Source of the DNA: Desulfosarcina sp.
GTDB taxonomy: Bacteria; Desulfobacterota; Desulfobacteria; Desulfobacterales; Desulfosarcinaceae
Assembly: GCA_014237405.1 (NCBI GenBank)
Contig: JABZFO010000155.1
Location: forward strand, 1-44,498
DNA: 44,498 nt
Reading direction: 5' to 3'
Shown here: piece after piece, positions 22,102 through 31,233 of the stretch
Numbering within the stretch: position 1 is the first letter of the stretch
Layout of the letters: every line of letters starts with the position of its first letter
The notes under the pieces: generated by a model
Told to the model about the DNA's origin: nothing
The model's database searches: none
Seen by the model: only the letters and a program-made list of their open reading frames with translations
Position numbers and translations under genes: made by a program

Positions 22102-23226
22102 CTACAGCTCCCAGGGTGACGGAACCCCGCCCGAAAAGGTTTTGGGCATTTTAAACTCGCCGCTCTCCACCGTGAGTGCCACTAGACGGGCAGATTCTTC
22201 CATCCCCATGGCGTTCATCATGGCAAACGGTCCTTTGGGCCAGGCCAGTGAGGTGCAGATCCCCAATTCCAGGTCTTTCATGGAGATGACGCCCTTTTCG
22301 ACAAGGTGGGATGAAATGGTAAAGATGGATCCCAGCAACCGCTCCTTGACGACATTCAGCAAAGCCGGATCGTCGGTCACCGGCCCGTCCTCAAGATTCC
22401 AGGGTTTGCCGCTCTCGAACTGGGTTTTAAGCTGACCCGGCACCGCCGGATAGCCTACATCGGTATCGGCCAGATAGTCGTTCATGGAAACGGCGGCGTG
22501 GTAGCAGGTGCCCAAGCCGGAGCCGTTTTGCACCCACATGATGCCGAACCGCACCCCCAATGCCAGTTGGGAGATGTGTTCCAGGGTGGCCACATTGTAA
22601 CCGTCGCCATAAAATGAGTCGAGCATCATGTAGCTGGAGATAAACACCGGGTTGATGGCAAAGCCGGGGAAATCTTTAACCGCAATGGGCACTTTCCGGT
22701 TTTTTTCGGCAAAAGCCATCAGTGCTGCGAAGGTCTCCGCACTGGTCTCTTTCTGCCGGATCACCTCCACCAACCGGTTGATGTTGGCCGGGAAAAAATA
22801 ATGCAGTCCGGCAGTCCGGGAGGGGTTGGAAACCGATGCCATCAGCTTTTCGATGAGAAAGGTGGAGGTGTTGCTGACAAATATGGCATCCGGACGGCAC
22901 ACCGTATCCAGATCCTTGAAAATCTGGATTTTAAGGTCCATCTTTTCCACTGCCGCCTCGATGACCAGGTCACAGGGCGCCAGATCCTGGTAGCTGGCAG
23001 TACCCGATATCATGCCGGCCACCTGATCCATCTCCTGCTGGGTCATCTTGCCTTTGGTCACTCGTTTTTCCAAAGCGCCTTTCACCCATCGGTCATACAT
23101 GGAGTGTACCAGCTCGTCGTTCAGCTCCTTGTAGATGACGCGGTACCCGGACGATGCGGCATTGAGTCCGATGGCCGCGCCCATAACGCCGAACCCAACG
23201 ATTCCCACGGTTTCAATATTCGCCAT
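22102..23226 (-). CDS. 3-hydroxyacyl-CoA dehydrogenase (NAD-binding HBD/HADH family)
   Basis: 374 residues, longer than the usual 280-320 of stand-alone HADH. The NAD motif VGIVGFGVMGAAIGLNAASS is at the N-terminus. SNTSTFLIEKL near residue 118 contains the conserved Ser/Asn region. GLHYFFPANINRLVEVI near residue 140 supplies the catalytic His, and VKDFPGFAINPVF leads into the helical dimerisation domain. It oxidises 3-hydroxyacyl-CoA in beta-oxidation or a related ring-cleavage route. No partner enoyl-CoA hydratase or thiolase gene is adjacent, and Phe-Phe-Pro-Ala replaces the more common Phe-Phe-Asn-Pro, so specificity may differ. Confidence 0.88.
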   Translation of the reverse strand: MANIETVGIVGFGVMGAAIGLNAASSGYRVIYKELNDELVHSMYDRWVKGALEKRVTKGKMTQQEMDQVAGMISGTASYQDLAPCDLVIEAAVEKMDLKIQIFKDLDTVCRPDAIFVSNTSTFLIEKLMASVSNPSRTAGLHYFFPANINRLVEVIRQKETSAETFAALMAFAEKNRKVPIAVKDFPGFAINPVFISSYMMLDSFYGDGYNVATLEHISQLALGVRFGIMWVQNGSGLGTCYHAAVSMNDYLADTDVGYPAVPGQLKTQFESGKPWNLEDGPVTDDPALLNVVKERLLGSIFTISSHLVEKGVISMKDLELGICTSLAWPKGPFAMMNAMGMEESARLVALTVESGEFKMPKTFSGGVPSPWEL

Positions 23227-23555
23227 CTCTTCTCCTTTTCCATTGACGGGCCAGGCCCGCCCATTGCATCGACATGATGGTGGTTATCGCTTAAAATTAC
23301 CAATAAAATACGTCGGTTATGGAACGGTTAACAATCGGTCGGGGTGGATCGTCTCTTTTTATCTCACCCTTCCAGCCCATGGTCAAGGCTATTTTTTAAC
23401 TACAATAAAGCTACATTTAATCTATCTTTTCGTTTTTAACGCAAAATAAGCCGCCCGACCACCTTGTATTGAACTGCCGGATGGCTATATTGGCTCTTGT
23501 TCGAACAACCGGCATTCGAGGGCCGCGGAAACGCCAACCAACAAAACGAGCAAAT
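23227..23555. other. Divergent intergenic region between the dehydrogenase gene and typA
   Basis: 329 bases that must carry both promoters. I see AT-rich patches (about 23290-23320 and 23390-23450) but no strong consensus hexamer pair and no coding frame with a credible start. Confidence 0.4.
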
Positions 23556-25385
23556 ATGTCTTCTTCTTTAACAAACGAACTTATTCGCAATATCGCCATT
23601 ATCGCCCACGTCGACCACGGCAAGACCACCCTGGTGGACGCCATGTTCCGCCAGAGCGGCCTCTTTCGCCAGGGCCAGCAGATAGACGAGCGGATCATGG
23701 ACAGCATGGACCTGGAGCGGGAACGGGGCATAACGATTGCCGCTAAAAACTGTTCCGTTGTTTACCAGGGTGTAAAAATCAACATCGTGGACACGCCGGG
23801 GCATGCCGATTTCGGCGGTGAGGTGGAGAGGGCCTTGTCCATGGTGGACGGCGCCATCCTGCTGGTGGATGCGTCCGAAGGCCCTTTGCCTCAAACCCGT
23901 TTCGTTTTGCAAAAAGCCCTGCAGTCCAAACTGAAAATCATCGTGGTGGTCAACAAGATCGACCGTAAGGATGCCCGGCCGGCAGCGGTGCTGGACCAAG
24001 TGTACGATCTGCTCATCGAACTGGATGCCAACGAAGACCAGCTGGAATTCCCATTGTTTTATGCCATCGGCCGCGACGGGATGGCGGGAACGGCCCCCGA
24101 CCGGTTGGTCGATGACCTACACTTGCTCTTAGATGCCATTATCAGGGAAATTCCCCCGCCCCGGTTCGAGCCTGAGTCACCGTTTCAGATGCTGGTCTCC
24201 GACCTTGGCTATTCAGACTATCTGGGTCGCCTGGCGGTGGGCCGGGTGGTGGGCGGAAAGGCCGAATCCAGTCACCGGCTCATCTGTATCGATGCCGACG
24301 ACCACCATCGTCCCTTAAAAGTCACACGCCTGCAAATTTACGAAGGCATGGATATCACACCGGTATCTACGGTGAGCGCCGGTGAAATCGCTATCCTGTC
24401 CGGCATCGACGAGGTGACCATCGGCGACACCATCTGCACCGAGGATGCTCCGTTCGCCCTGCCACGCATCACCGTGGACCCGCCCACGGTCTCCATGATG
24501 TTAACCATCAATGACGGGCCGTTTGGCGGCAAAGAAGGCCGCTACGTGCAGTCGGCAAAGATCCGGGAGCGCCTGCTCAAAGAGACCCTGCTCAATGTGG
24601 CCATCCAGGTGGAAACCACGGGGGACCGGGACTCCGTGGTGGTCAAAGGCCGCGGCGAATTTCAGCTGGCCATCCTCATCGAGACCATGCGACGGGAAGG
24701 ATTTGAATTTTGCGTGGGTCGCCCTGAAGTGATCCTGAAGCAGGAGGATGGCGTCACCAAAGAGCCCGTCGAACGGCTCTTTGTTGACTGCGGCGAGGCA
24801 TTCATGGGGGTGGTGACCGAAAAGCTTTCTGTACGCAAAGGAAAAATGATGAGCCTGACCAACACCGGTACCGGACGGGTGCGCATCGAATTTTCCATCC
24901 CCTCCCGGGCCCTGATCGGCTATCGGGACGAATTTCTCACCGACACCCGGGGAACGGGCATCATGAACTCCTACTTCATGGGGTACGAGCCCTACCGGGG
25001 AGATTTTCCCAGCCGGTTTACCGGATCCATCGTATCGGACCGCCAGGGCCATGCCGTGCCCTATGCTCTTTACAACCTGGAGCCGCGGGGCCGACTGTTC
25101 ATTCAACCCGGCGAACCGGTGTACGAGGGGATGGTCATCGGCGAGCACAACCGGGAAACGGACATCAACGTCAATCCCACCAAGGAAAAAAAGCTGACCA
25201 ACATGCGAGCTTCAGGCAAGGACGAAAACGTGATTCTCGCCCCCATCCGGCCCATGACCCTGGAGCAGGCCATCAATTTTATCCGTGACAACGAGCGTGT
25301 GGAGGTGACACCCAAATCCGTCAGACTTAGGAAGGTAATCTTGGGCGTCAAGGCCCGCTATACCCGGCGTGGATCTAAAAAGTAG
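23556..25385 (+). CDS. typA: Translational GTPase TypA/BipA
   Basis: 609 residues from the start [15 protein letters not shown], the usual TypA length; the frame is open 29 codons further upstream, but that part is not conserved-looking. GTPase motifs are intact: [12 protein letters not shown] (G1), RGITIAAKN (G2), [16 protein letters not shown] (G3) and [12 protein letters not shown] (G4). The EF-G-like domains and the TypA-specific C-terminal domain ([38 protein letters not shown]) follow. It binds 70S ribosomes and helps large-subunit assembly and stress growth. The ribosome-binding site is weak. Its stop lies five bases from the convergent lipoprotein gene. Confidence 0.96.
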   Translation: MSSSLTNELIRNIAIIAHVDHGKTTLVDAMFRQSGLFRQGQQIDERIMDSMDLERERGITIAAKNCSVVYQGVKINIVDTPGHADFGGEVERALSMVDGAILLVDASEGPLPQTRFVLQKALQSKLKIIVVVNKIDRKDARPAAVLDQVYDLLIELDANEDQLEFPLFYAIGRDGMAGTAPDRLVDDLHLLLDAIIREIPPPRFEPESPFQMLVSDLGYSDYLGRLAVGRVVGGKAESSHRLICIDADDHHRPLKVTRLQIYEGMDITPVSTVSAGEIAILSGIDEVTIGDTICTEDAPFALPRITVDPPTVSMMLTINDGPFGGKEGRYVQSAKIRERLLKETLLNVAIQVETTGDRDSVVVKGRGEFQLAILIETMRREGFEFCVGRPEVILKQEDGVTKEPVERLFVDCGEAFMGVVTEKLSVRKGKMMSLTNTGTGRVRIEFSIPSRALIGYRDEFLTDTRGTGIMNSYFMGYEPYRGDFPSRFTGSIVSDRQGHAVPYALYNLEPRGRLFIQPGEPVYEGMVIGEHNRETDINVNPTKEKKLTNMRASGKDENVILAPIRPMTLEQAINFIRDNERVEVTPKSVRLRKVILGVKARYTRRGSKK

Positions 25386-25390
25386 GCCGC

Positions 25391-25732
25391 TTACCGGGGA
25401 TTTTCAAAAAAGACATAGCTGGTGGAGTAATCGGAAAATTCGAAGTAGACTTTTCGCTCATCCGGATCCTTGACCATATTCAAATTGGCATCCAGGTACC
25501 CGTACCCGAAGCGGTATGGTCGCGGGTTATTGTCCGAGGTGCCGTATGCCGTGGACAGCTTGTCCACGTTGATGAAGCGGCGCACCAACTGCTGGCCGGC
25601 GTAGATCTCCAGTACCCCGTCCGTACCGGTCCAATTCTGAATGGAACGTCCGATCTTGTTCTGCGACTCCTGCGTACATGCCACGGCCATCAATACTGCG
25701 ACCACCGCCAGTGTTTTAATTATTGCCTTCAC
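25391..25732 (-). CDS. Small hypothetical lipoprotein, 113 aa
   Basis: The N-terminus MKAIIKTLAVVAVLMAVACT is a lipoprotein signal with lipobox MAVAC (Cys about residue 19), so it should be membrane-attached and periplasm-facing. The mature part is beta-rich with many Tyr residues near the C-terminus (RPYRFGYGYLDANLNM, FSDYSTSYVFFENPR). It lies 35 bases downstream of aroF on the same strand and may be read through from it, although nothing links the functions. Family unknown. Confidence 0.75.
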   Translation of the reverse strand: MKAIIKTLAVVAVLMAVACTQESQNKIGRSIQNWTGTDGVLEIYAGQQLVRRFINVDKLSTAYGTSDNNPRPYRFGYGYLDANLNMVKDPDERKVYFEFSDYSTSYVFFENPR

Positions 25733-25767
25733 GAATATGCTCCTGATTCATCTGAAGTAGTTAGCGC

Positions 25768-26787
25768 CTAAAACGGCTCGTCCCCTCCGCAAACTTTGAA
25801 AATAGCCATGACCTGCCGGCAAAGTATCTCGAATTGCTCAGGATAGAGGCTCTGGGCCCCGTCGCTCAAGGCCTGGTCCGGTTGATGGTGGACTTCCACC
25901 ATCAATCCGTGGGCATTGGCGGCCACTGCCGCACGGGAAAGGGGCAGCACCTGATCCCGACGGCCGGCGGCGTGGCTGGGGTCCACCACGATAGGCAGGT
26001 GGCTCTCTTTTTTGACCACCGGCACGGCGGACAGGTCCAGGGTGTTACGGCTGTGGTGGACAAAGGTGCGCACCCCCCGCTCACACAGGATGACCTGGTG
26101 ATTGCCCCGGGCCATGATGTATTCGGCGGCCATGAGCCACTCTTCAATGGTGGCGGCCATGCCCCGTTTGAGCAAAATGGGCCGGTAGGACTCCCCTGCC
26201 CGCTTGAGCAGGCTGAAGTTCTGCATGTTTCGGGTGCCGATCTGGACCACGTCGGCGTAATGTTCCACCACGTCAAAATTTTGGAAATCCATCGCCTCGG
26301 TGACCACGGGCAGGCCTGTGGTCTCTCTCACCTTGGCCATGATCTTTAGCCCCGCTTCCCCGAGCCCCTGGAAGGAGTATGGGGAAGTTCGCGGCTTGAA
26401 GGCACCGCCCCGGAACAGATGGGCGCCGGCCTTTTTGACATGCCCGGCAATAGTTATTGCCTGGTCTTCACTTTCGATGGCACAGGGTCCGGCAATGATG
26501 GTAAGGTGGCCGTTGCCGATGGTGTTCTCACCCACCTGAATCAAGGTGTCCTCGGCTCTTGTCTCCCGACTCACCAGTTTGTAAGGTTTGGTAATGGGCA
26601 CCGCTTCCTTGACCCCCGGCAAGCCGATGAACAGGGCCATATCCACGGGTCCTTTGTTGTTCAGTACGCCGATGGAGACACGATCGCCACCGGGAATGGG
26701 CCTGGCCGTGCAGCCACGACTTTCAATGACCTTGACCACCTGGTCGATCTGTTCAGGTGTCGCCGTTTTATCCATCACCACCAGCAT
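25768..26787 (-). CDS. aroF: 3-deoxy-7-phosphoheptulonate synthase (DAHP synthase, class I-beta)
   Basis: 339 residues with an N-terminal ferredoxin-like regulatory domain (MLVVMDKTATPEQIDQVVKV, about 1-70). A KDO8P/DAHP synthase barrel follows: IIAGPCAIESEDQ, HLFRGGAFKPRTSPYSFQGL, VVQIGTRNMQNFSLLK, LLKRGMA and VVDPSHAAGRRD. It condenses phosphoenolpyruvate with erythrose 4-phosphate, the first step of aromatic amino-acid synthesis. AAGGAGG precedes the ATG. Upstream on the same strand are a Trp-rich leader peptide (26938-27021) and a hairpin with a T7 run (26836-26865), so expression is very likely controlled by tryptophan-dependent attenuation. The next gene is a lipoprotein. Confidence 0.95.
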   Translation of the reverse strand: MLVVMDKTATPEQIDQVVKVIESRGCTARPIPGGDRVSIGVLNNKGPVDMALFIGLPGVKEAVPITKPYKLVSRETRAEDTLIQVGENTIGNGHLTIIAGPCAIESEDQAITIAGHVKKAGAHLFRGGAFKPRTSPYSFQGLGEAGLKIMAKVRETTGLPVVTEAMDFQNFDVVEHYADVVQIGTRNMQNFSLLKRAGESYRPILLKRGMAATIEEWLMAAEYIMARGNHQVILCERGVRTFVHHSRNTLDLSAVPVVKKESHLPIVVDPSHAAGRRDQVLPLSRAAVAANAHGLMVEVHHQPDQALSDGAQSLYPEQFEILCRQVMAIFKVCGGDEPF

Positions 26788-26835
26788 CTTGCGCCTCCTT
26801 TGGAATATGGGACCCGGGTTCAGCCCCCCGGCCAG

Positions 26836-26865
26836 AAAAAAAGGCCCGAGGTTAACCCCGCGGCC
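26836..26865 (-). terminator. Attenuator terminator upstream of aroF
   Basis: On the minus strand GGCC-(G)-CGGGG (26865-26856), loop TTAA, then CCTCG-GGCC (26851-26843) form a nine-pair stem with one bulge and one G-T pair, followed by seven T (26842-26836). It ends 48 bases before the aroF start, so by default transcription should stop there. Confidence 0.8.
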
Positions 26866-26876
26866 CCTTAAACCGG

Positions 26877-26912
26877 AAACGGACCGCCGGATTTTCGCCC
26901 GTTGGTCCGTTT
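26877..26912 (-). promoter_or_regulatory. Upstream hairpin of the aroF attenuator region
   Basis: AAACGGACC (26877-26885) pairs exactly with GGTCCGTTT (26904-26912) around an 18-base loop. It lies between the end of the leader peptide and the terminator hairpin, the position of the pause/protector structure in classical amino-acid attenuators. The exact antiterminator pairing was not resolved. Confidence 0.6.
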
Positions 26913-26937
26913 GCTTTTCATCGACACGAAACGCGTC

Positions 26938-27021
26938 TCATGCAATAAGGAACCTGCAGGCGCACTCCATTGGCCAGCGCCACCACCAGAACCAAATCTT
27001 CCCGATTACTGAGAGGTTCAT
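26938..27021 (-). CDS. Trp-rich leader peptide of aroF, 27 aa
   Basis: ATG at 27021 with AGGAG five bases upstream opens a 27-codon frame ending at TGA 26938. The peptide reads MNLSVIGKIWFWWWRWPMEC and then seven more residues. Five of the seven residues 10-16 are Trp, with one Phe and one Arg. Such a cluster makes the ribosome stall when charged tRNA-Trp is short, which would alter folding of the hairpins at 26877-26912 and 26836-26865 and let transcription reach aroF 151 bases downstream. The role is inferred from the trpL-type layout. It is too short for ordinary gene finders. Confidence 0.85.
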   Translation of the reverse strand: MNLSVIGKIWFWWWRWPMECACRFLIA

Positions 27022-27227
27022 GTTCTCCTGCTTTTCCTAATGGTTACCGCGTGAGCGGATTTTCTTGGATATGGCACCCATCACCGTGATTGTCAACCGC
27101 TTTTTCCACTGGCAAACCGGCGGCGAATGTGGATTTGAGCCAAACTTTTATGAGCAGATGCAAAAAGGGGGCTTGACTTGGGGGGGGGTACCATTATTGT
27201 ATTGCAAAAGAATCAAGGAGCATGATT

Positions 27228-27437
27228 ATGCCAATCTTCGAGTATCAATGCAAGGCCTGCTGCCATCAATTCGAGCAACTGGTGTTCTCATCGGACACCG
27301 AATCCCCGGTATGCCCGGCGTGCAACTGCGGCGATGTGGAAAAGCTGATGTCGGTCGGTGCCGTCCGGCCCCATGGCATTCCCACTGGGTCCGGCGGTTT
27401 CAAGCCCCCGGCCTGCAAACCATCTGCCGGCGGCTGA
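27228..27437 (+). CDS. FmdB-family zinc-ribbon protein
   Basis: 69 residues from [19 protein letters not shown]; the AAGGAG site is spaced correctly for this ATG and too close to the ATG six bases earlier. Two CxxC pairs (residues 8-11, and CPAC near 29) make the FmdB/CxxC_CXXC_SSSS-type zinc ribbon, followed by a Gly/Pro-rich tail. Members are small putative regulatory proteins; biochemical role unknown. Its 3' 150 bases overlap the convergent uracil-DNA glycosylase gene in antisense. Confidence 0.82.
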   Translation: MPIFEYQCKACCHQFEQLVFSSDTESPVCPACNCGDVEKLMSVGAVRPHGIPTGSGGFKPPACKPSAGG

Positions 27438-28181
27438 GGAATTTAACTCTCCGATTTCCATGGCCGCCAGTTCCGACTCCACCAGCGGCGCCCATCCCCG
27501 GTTGGCTTTGGGGTTGGCCGGGCTGGGGTGGGTAATCCGGCCGATCTTCATCCCCATGCCATTTAATGCATCCTGAGCCCGCTTTTCGGCAAACCCGCCA
27601 ATACCCACCACCCACTGCGGCTTAAGGATTTCGATGGATTTTCGAAGCGCCTGGTCGCAAATCTGGAACAACCGTTTTTTTTCAACCGCCGGCAGCTTGT
27701 CCGGGGTACGGTTGCGGCCGCTTGCTTCCATGAACACCATCGGGCAGTAATTTAGCACAAAAAACTGTTTAAAAAAGGCACCCGGGTTTCCATACCGCTG
27801 TTTGGCCCATCCCCACAGCCGGCGACCGCTCACCTCCCCGCGCGTGCAGGAAAAGCCCGATATTGGCCGTTTGGGATGGGGACTCGCCGGCTGCGCCACG
27901 GCGGCGGTAATGCCCATCCACCCCTTTACCATTTCCACGTCGCCGAACGGCACACCGGTCTGGGCCATGCCGAAGGGACCGGGATTCATGCCCACCAGAA
28001 TCACCTGTTTGGCTGTGCCGCCGAAACGGGCCACATACCGGTCATAACCGCTCCGGGCATAGACCAGCGGATTGTAGGTGTGGGTCACGGGAGCGGAAAA
28101 CGTCATCCGTCGGGTGCGCGCCACCAGGTTATCGGTCACCGCAGCGATGCCGGCCACCCGGCCGCCGCCGGATAACGCCAT
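27288..28181 (-). CDS. Family-3 (SMUG1-like) uracil-DNA glycosylase
   Basis: 297 residues. The family-3 motif [18 protein letters not shown] (about residues 64-81, with the catalytic Asn) and the HPSPANP motif near 218-224 are intact. The enzyme removes uracil, and often oxidised uracils, from DNA in base-excision repair. SMUG1-type proteins usually end soon after the second motif. Here about 50 extra residues after [10 protein letters not shown] are encoded opposite the FmdB gene and are Arg/Gly/Ala-rich, so they look like read-through rather than a domain. The start follows a 31-codon gene by one base. Confidence 0.88.
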   Translation of the reverse strand: MALSGGGRVAGIAAVTDNLVARTRRMTFSAPVTHTYNPLVYARSGYDRYVARFGGTAKQVILVGMNPGPFGMAQTGVPFGDVEMVKGWMGITAAVAQPASPHPKRPISGFSCTRGEVSGRRLWGWAKQRYGNPGAFFKQFFVLNYCPMVFMEASGRNRTPDKLPAVEKKRLFQICDQALRKSIEILKPQWVVGIGGFAEKRAQDALNGMGMKIGRITHPSPANPKANRGWAPLVESELAAMEIGELNSSAAGRWFAGRGLETAGPSGNAMGPDGTDRHQLFHIAAVARRAYRGFGVR

Positions 28182-28182
28182 C

Positions 28183-28278
28183 CTATTGGGCTGCCCGAGT
28201 CTGAGTCATGGCCTGTGCCTGGGCGTTCAGGGCTTGTTGAACTTCGGGGTCCATCATGTATTGCATGGTTTTCATCAT
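28183..28278 (-). CDS. 31-aa micro-protein upstream of the uracil-DNA glycosylase
   Basis: A strong AAAGGAG site lies eight to ten bases before ATG 28278. The peptide MMKTMQYMMDPEVQQALNAQ plus eleven residues is Met- and Gln-rich and helical, and its stop at 28183 is one base from the glycosylase start. Such spacing implies translational coupling. No family recognised; it could be a regulatory upstream ORF or a small functional protein. Confidence 0.6.
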   Translation of the reverse strand: MMKTMQYMMDPEVQQALNAQAQAMTQTRAAQ

Positions 28279-28547
28279 GTGCACCTGCTCCTTTCGATAT
28301 GGTGTTCAGTTAGGGTAGGCACCGCCTCCGATTATCAGTTACCGCCTGCGGCGAATTCAAGAAGGCGCACTATATCCCATACCGTCTCCAAACACAACAG
28401 GTGCCTGCCGCTTTGCACGGGTTGTCGAAAGCTGTAACAATCAGATTTCTATTGACTTTTCGGGTAGATGATGGTCCTATTTTCTAGTGAACTATTCAAT
28501 GGGTCTTTTCTGATCACATTTTTCGATACCCCATGTAAGGTCCGTCT

Positions 28548-29663
28548 ATGGCTAAAGCCAAAACACCGCCAACTGCCCAGCCTCCGGGAACCAAGACACT
28601 GAATGCCAAACGACTGGAATCAGAAAACCGGAAGCTGCGTCAAAAAAATGAGGGGTTGAAACATAGGAAACGAGAGCTGGAATTGATCAGTCAATCCTTT
28701 CTATCCATCAATTCCAGCCTCGAACTGGACCGGGTGCTGTCCACAATTTTAGAGGCGATCCGAAACCTGTTCGGCGTCGTCGGCAGTTCCATCTGGCTCA
28801 AGGATCAGAAAACCGGAGAGGTGGTGTGCCGGCAGGCAGCCGGCTTCCAGCAAAATATCGTCAAAGGTTGGCGCCTATCACCCGGTGAAGGAATTGCCGG
28901 TTGGGTCAGTTCCTATGGTGAAAGCGTCGTTTTACCAGACACCCGGGAGGACACGCGCCATTTTCGGAAGGTGGCCGATAAGATGCAGGTGGAACTGCGC
29001 TCCATCATCAGTGTACCCATGCGGGTAAAAGGTACGGTCATCGGCGCTTTGCAGATGGTGGACAAGAAGGTGGGCCGTTTTAATGAATCCCACGGGACGT
29101 TGCTTGAAGCGCTGGCCGACGCCTCGGCAACCGCCATCGAAAATGCTCAGCTTTTCGAGCGGGCCAATCGTGAAATCGCCGAACGAAAACGGGCGGAAAA
29201 AAAACTCAAGAATAACGAAAAGGAGCTGAAGGACAAAAGCGTCGCCCTGAAAGAGGTCAACACCGCGCTTAATGTGCTGCTGAAAAACAGGGAGGAAGAC
29301 CAGGGTCACATGGAAGATATCATCGTGGCCAATGTTAAGGACTTGGTCCTGCCGTTCCTGGAAAAGCTCGGTCAGAGCCAATTGGATGAAAAGCAGGCCA
29401 CCTACGTTGACATCATCCAGGCCAACATTTCCAATATCGTATCCCCCTTCCTGCGCCAAATCCCCATGAAGTTTTTCGACCTGACCCCCACTGAAATCCA
29501 GATTGCCGACCTGGTTCGCAAAGATAAAACCACCAAAGAGATCGCACAGATTTTGAACGCATCGGCAAAAACCATAGAGGCTCACCGCAATCGCTTGCGA
29601 AAAAAACTCGGGTTGACCAATCAGCGGATTCAGCTTCGCGACTACCTGATGACCCTGGTATGA
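28548..29663 (+). CDS. GAF-domain regulator with C-terminal LuxR-type HTH
   Basis: 371 residues. A coiled-coil N-terminus (about 22-50) leads to a GAF domain (about 60-205) with LDRVLSTILEAIRNLFGVVG, GEGIAGWVSSYGESVVL and SIISVPMRVKGTVIGALQMV. A second long coiled coil (about 210-245) and a linker follow. The C-terminal domain carries the LuxR/GerE helix-turn-helix: LTPTEIQIADLVRKDKTTKE and ASAKTIEAHRNRLRKKLGL. It probably senses a small ligand and binds DNA. A CheY-like gene lies convergently just downstream and may belong to the same circuit. Confidence 0.85.
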   Translation: MAKAKTPPTAQPPGTKTLNAKRLESENRKLRQKNEGLKHRKRELELISQSFLSINSSLELDRVLSTILEAIRNLFGVVGSSIWLKDQKTGEVVCRQAAGFQQNIVKGWRLSPGEGIAGWVSSYGESVVLPDTREDTRHFRKVADKMQVELRSIISVPMRVKGTVIGALQMVDKKVGRFNESHGTLLEALADASATAIENAQLFERANREIAERKRAEKKLKNNEKELKDKSVALKEVNTALNVLLKNREEDQGHMEDIIVANVKDLVLPFLEKLGQSQLDEKQATYVDIIQANISNIVSPFLRQIPMKFFDLTPTEIQIADLVRKDKTTKEIAQILNASAKTIEAHRNRLRKKLGLTNQRIQLRDYLMTLV

Positions 29664-29692
29664 TTCATTCTCAAATAGACTTTAATCGTCAA

Positions 29693-30073
29693 TCATGACG
29701 TTCCCGGCCCAATGAGTTCACGAATTTTTTCTACCAGTTGCGCATTGGAAAACGGTTTGGTGATGTAGGCTTCGGCCCCCATGGCAAGACCCTTGGCTAT
29801 GTCGGCGTCCCGGTTTTTGGCCGTGAGAAAGATAATCCGGATAGATTCCCATTCGGCGCGCTGTCGAATCATCTGATAGATCTCATACCCATCCAGATCC
29901 GGAAGCATGATATCCAGCAGAATCAAGTCGGGCCGAACCTCGGCGATTTTTTCGATGGCTTCCTTACCGCTTTGGGCCAGTTTTGGTACGTACCCTTCCT
30001 TTTCCATGAGAAACTGTAGCGGCACCAGAATGCTCAGCTCGTCATCCACTATGAGAATCGTTTTTCGATGCAT
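29693..30073 (-). CDS. Stand-alone CheY-like response regulator receiver
   Basis: 126 residues, a single receiver domain with no output domain. Acidic pocket residues DDE (10-12), the phosphoacceptor Asp54 in LLDIMLPD, Thr84 and Lys106 (TKPFS) are all present, so it should be phosphorylated normally. The cognate kinase is not adjacent; the nearest are the GAF-LuxR protein (convergent) and the hybrid kinase at 33831. The 182-base gap 30074-30255 upstream shows no gene. Confidence 0.88.
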   Translation of the reverse strand: MHRKTILIVDDELSILVPLQFLMEKEGYVPKLAQSGKEAIEKIAEVRPDLILLDIMLPDLDGYEIYQMIRQRAEWESIRIIFLTAKNRDADIAKGLAMGAEAYITKPFSNAQLVEKIRELIGPGTS

Positions 30074-30255
30074 TCAACTACTCCCAAGGGCGAAACGGCA
30101 CTTCGTCCATGTCCGGAAAAAACGGAAGATTTTGTGAGATCGAACAATGCTGATCTTTGTATAACCAGTATAATGGATTTTGGGTTTATGTACAATCCGT
30201 TGCGAAAAAAACTGTGGGGAAATGCATGAAGCCGGATCCAGGGGTTGGGGGAGAA

Positions 30256-31233
30256 TCAACGCTCATCTGGCACAGACGCTTGGCCAATCCATATGTCTTG
30301 ACCGTCGAGCACCGCCGCCACAACTTGTCGGTACCGGCCGAGAGAGCCGGCCTTGCGTATTTTTTTCAGGATTTGCGATCCATCCGATAGTCCAGATGCA
30401 AAATATCGCCAGAATCCTTTCATCCGGTCCAGCACATGGCCGGGCCCGGAAAACAGGCGACTGTATTCGTCCACCAGATCGTCGTGAAATTGCTCAAACC
30501 GTGCTTTCCCGTGGCAAATAAGCCGGGTTCCCGATTGGATCATCTCCGGCAGAAACGGGTTGGCTATAAGCCCTCGCCCCAGCATCCAGCCGGATACCAC
30601 CGGTAATCGGGACTCCAGCGATTGGAACATGGCAAGGTCATTTATATCCCCGTTGTAAATCACGGGATGGGAGATATTCGCCAGGCAGGATTCGAAAGCC
30701 TTCAGATCCACATTCCCCGCATACATCTGTACCCCGGTGCGCGGGTGAACGATCACCCGGGCAAGGGGATAACGGTTGAACACAGGGATGAGCCGATCCA
30801 TTTCATCCGCTGAGAAACGCCCCAAACGGGTCTTGATGGACAAACTGCCGGCAAATCCATGCAGCGTTTTTTCGAGCATGCGGTCGATGATATCCGGATG
30901 GGGCAGCAGGCCGGAGCCACGCATTTTTTTTGCCACCATGGGGTAGGGGCACCCCAGGTTCCAGTTGATCTCCCCGTAGCCCAGATTGATAAGCGTGTTT
31001 GCCAGGCGGATGAACTCGTCTATATTGTTACTCAGAATCTGGGGGACTATCGGCATGGCCCGATTGTCGGCCGGCGCCAGATCCCGCAGGTGGGAGGGTT
31101 TGATACGCCGGCCCTTTATCGAAGTGACAAACGGAGCCAGCGCCTCATCAATTCCTTGAAAATGGCGCTGGAAGGCGTTTCTGAATACGGCATCGGTAAA
31201 GCCACGCAAAGGGGCAAGGATCAGGTGTTTCAT
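30256..31233 (-). CDS. tRNA-dihydrouridine synthase family protein
   Basis: 325 residues from MKHLILAPLRGFTDAVFR. I chose this start because its ATG overlaps the TGA of the upstream radical SAM gene (ATGA) and GGAAG lies upstream. A flavin TIM-barrel with NLGCPYPMVAKKMRGSGLLP (catalytic Cys), LSIKTRLGRF, VIVHPRTGVQMYAG and YNGDINDLAMF is recognisable. It should reduce specific uridines in tRNA with FMN and NAD(P)H. It is closest to DusC-like members, but subtype is unsure. Coupling to a radical SAM gene is unusual. Confidence 0.85.
   Translation of the reverse strand: MKHLILAPLRGFTDAVFRNAFQRHFQGIDEALAPFVTSIKGRRIKPSHLRDLAPADNRAMPIVPQILSNNIDEFIRLANTLINLGYGEINWNLGCPYPMVAKKMRGSGLLPHPDIIDRMLEKTLHGFAGSLSIKTRLGRFSADEMDRLIPVFNRYPLARVIVHPRTGVQMYAGNVDLKAFESCLANISHPVIYNGDINDLAMFQSLESRLPVVSGWMLGRGLIANPFLPEMIQSGTRLICHGKARFEQFHDDLVDEYSRLFSGPGHVLDRMKGFWRYFASGLSDGSQILKKIRKAGSLGRYRQVVAAVLDGQDIWIGQASVPDER

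Noticed and set aside
24501-25148. 215-codon minus-strand ORF inside typA
   Set aside because: Antisense to a highly conserved GTPase; shadow frame.
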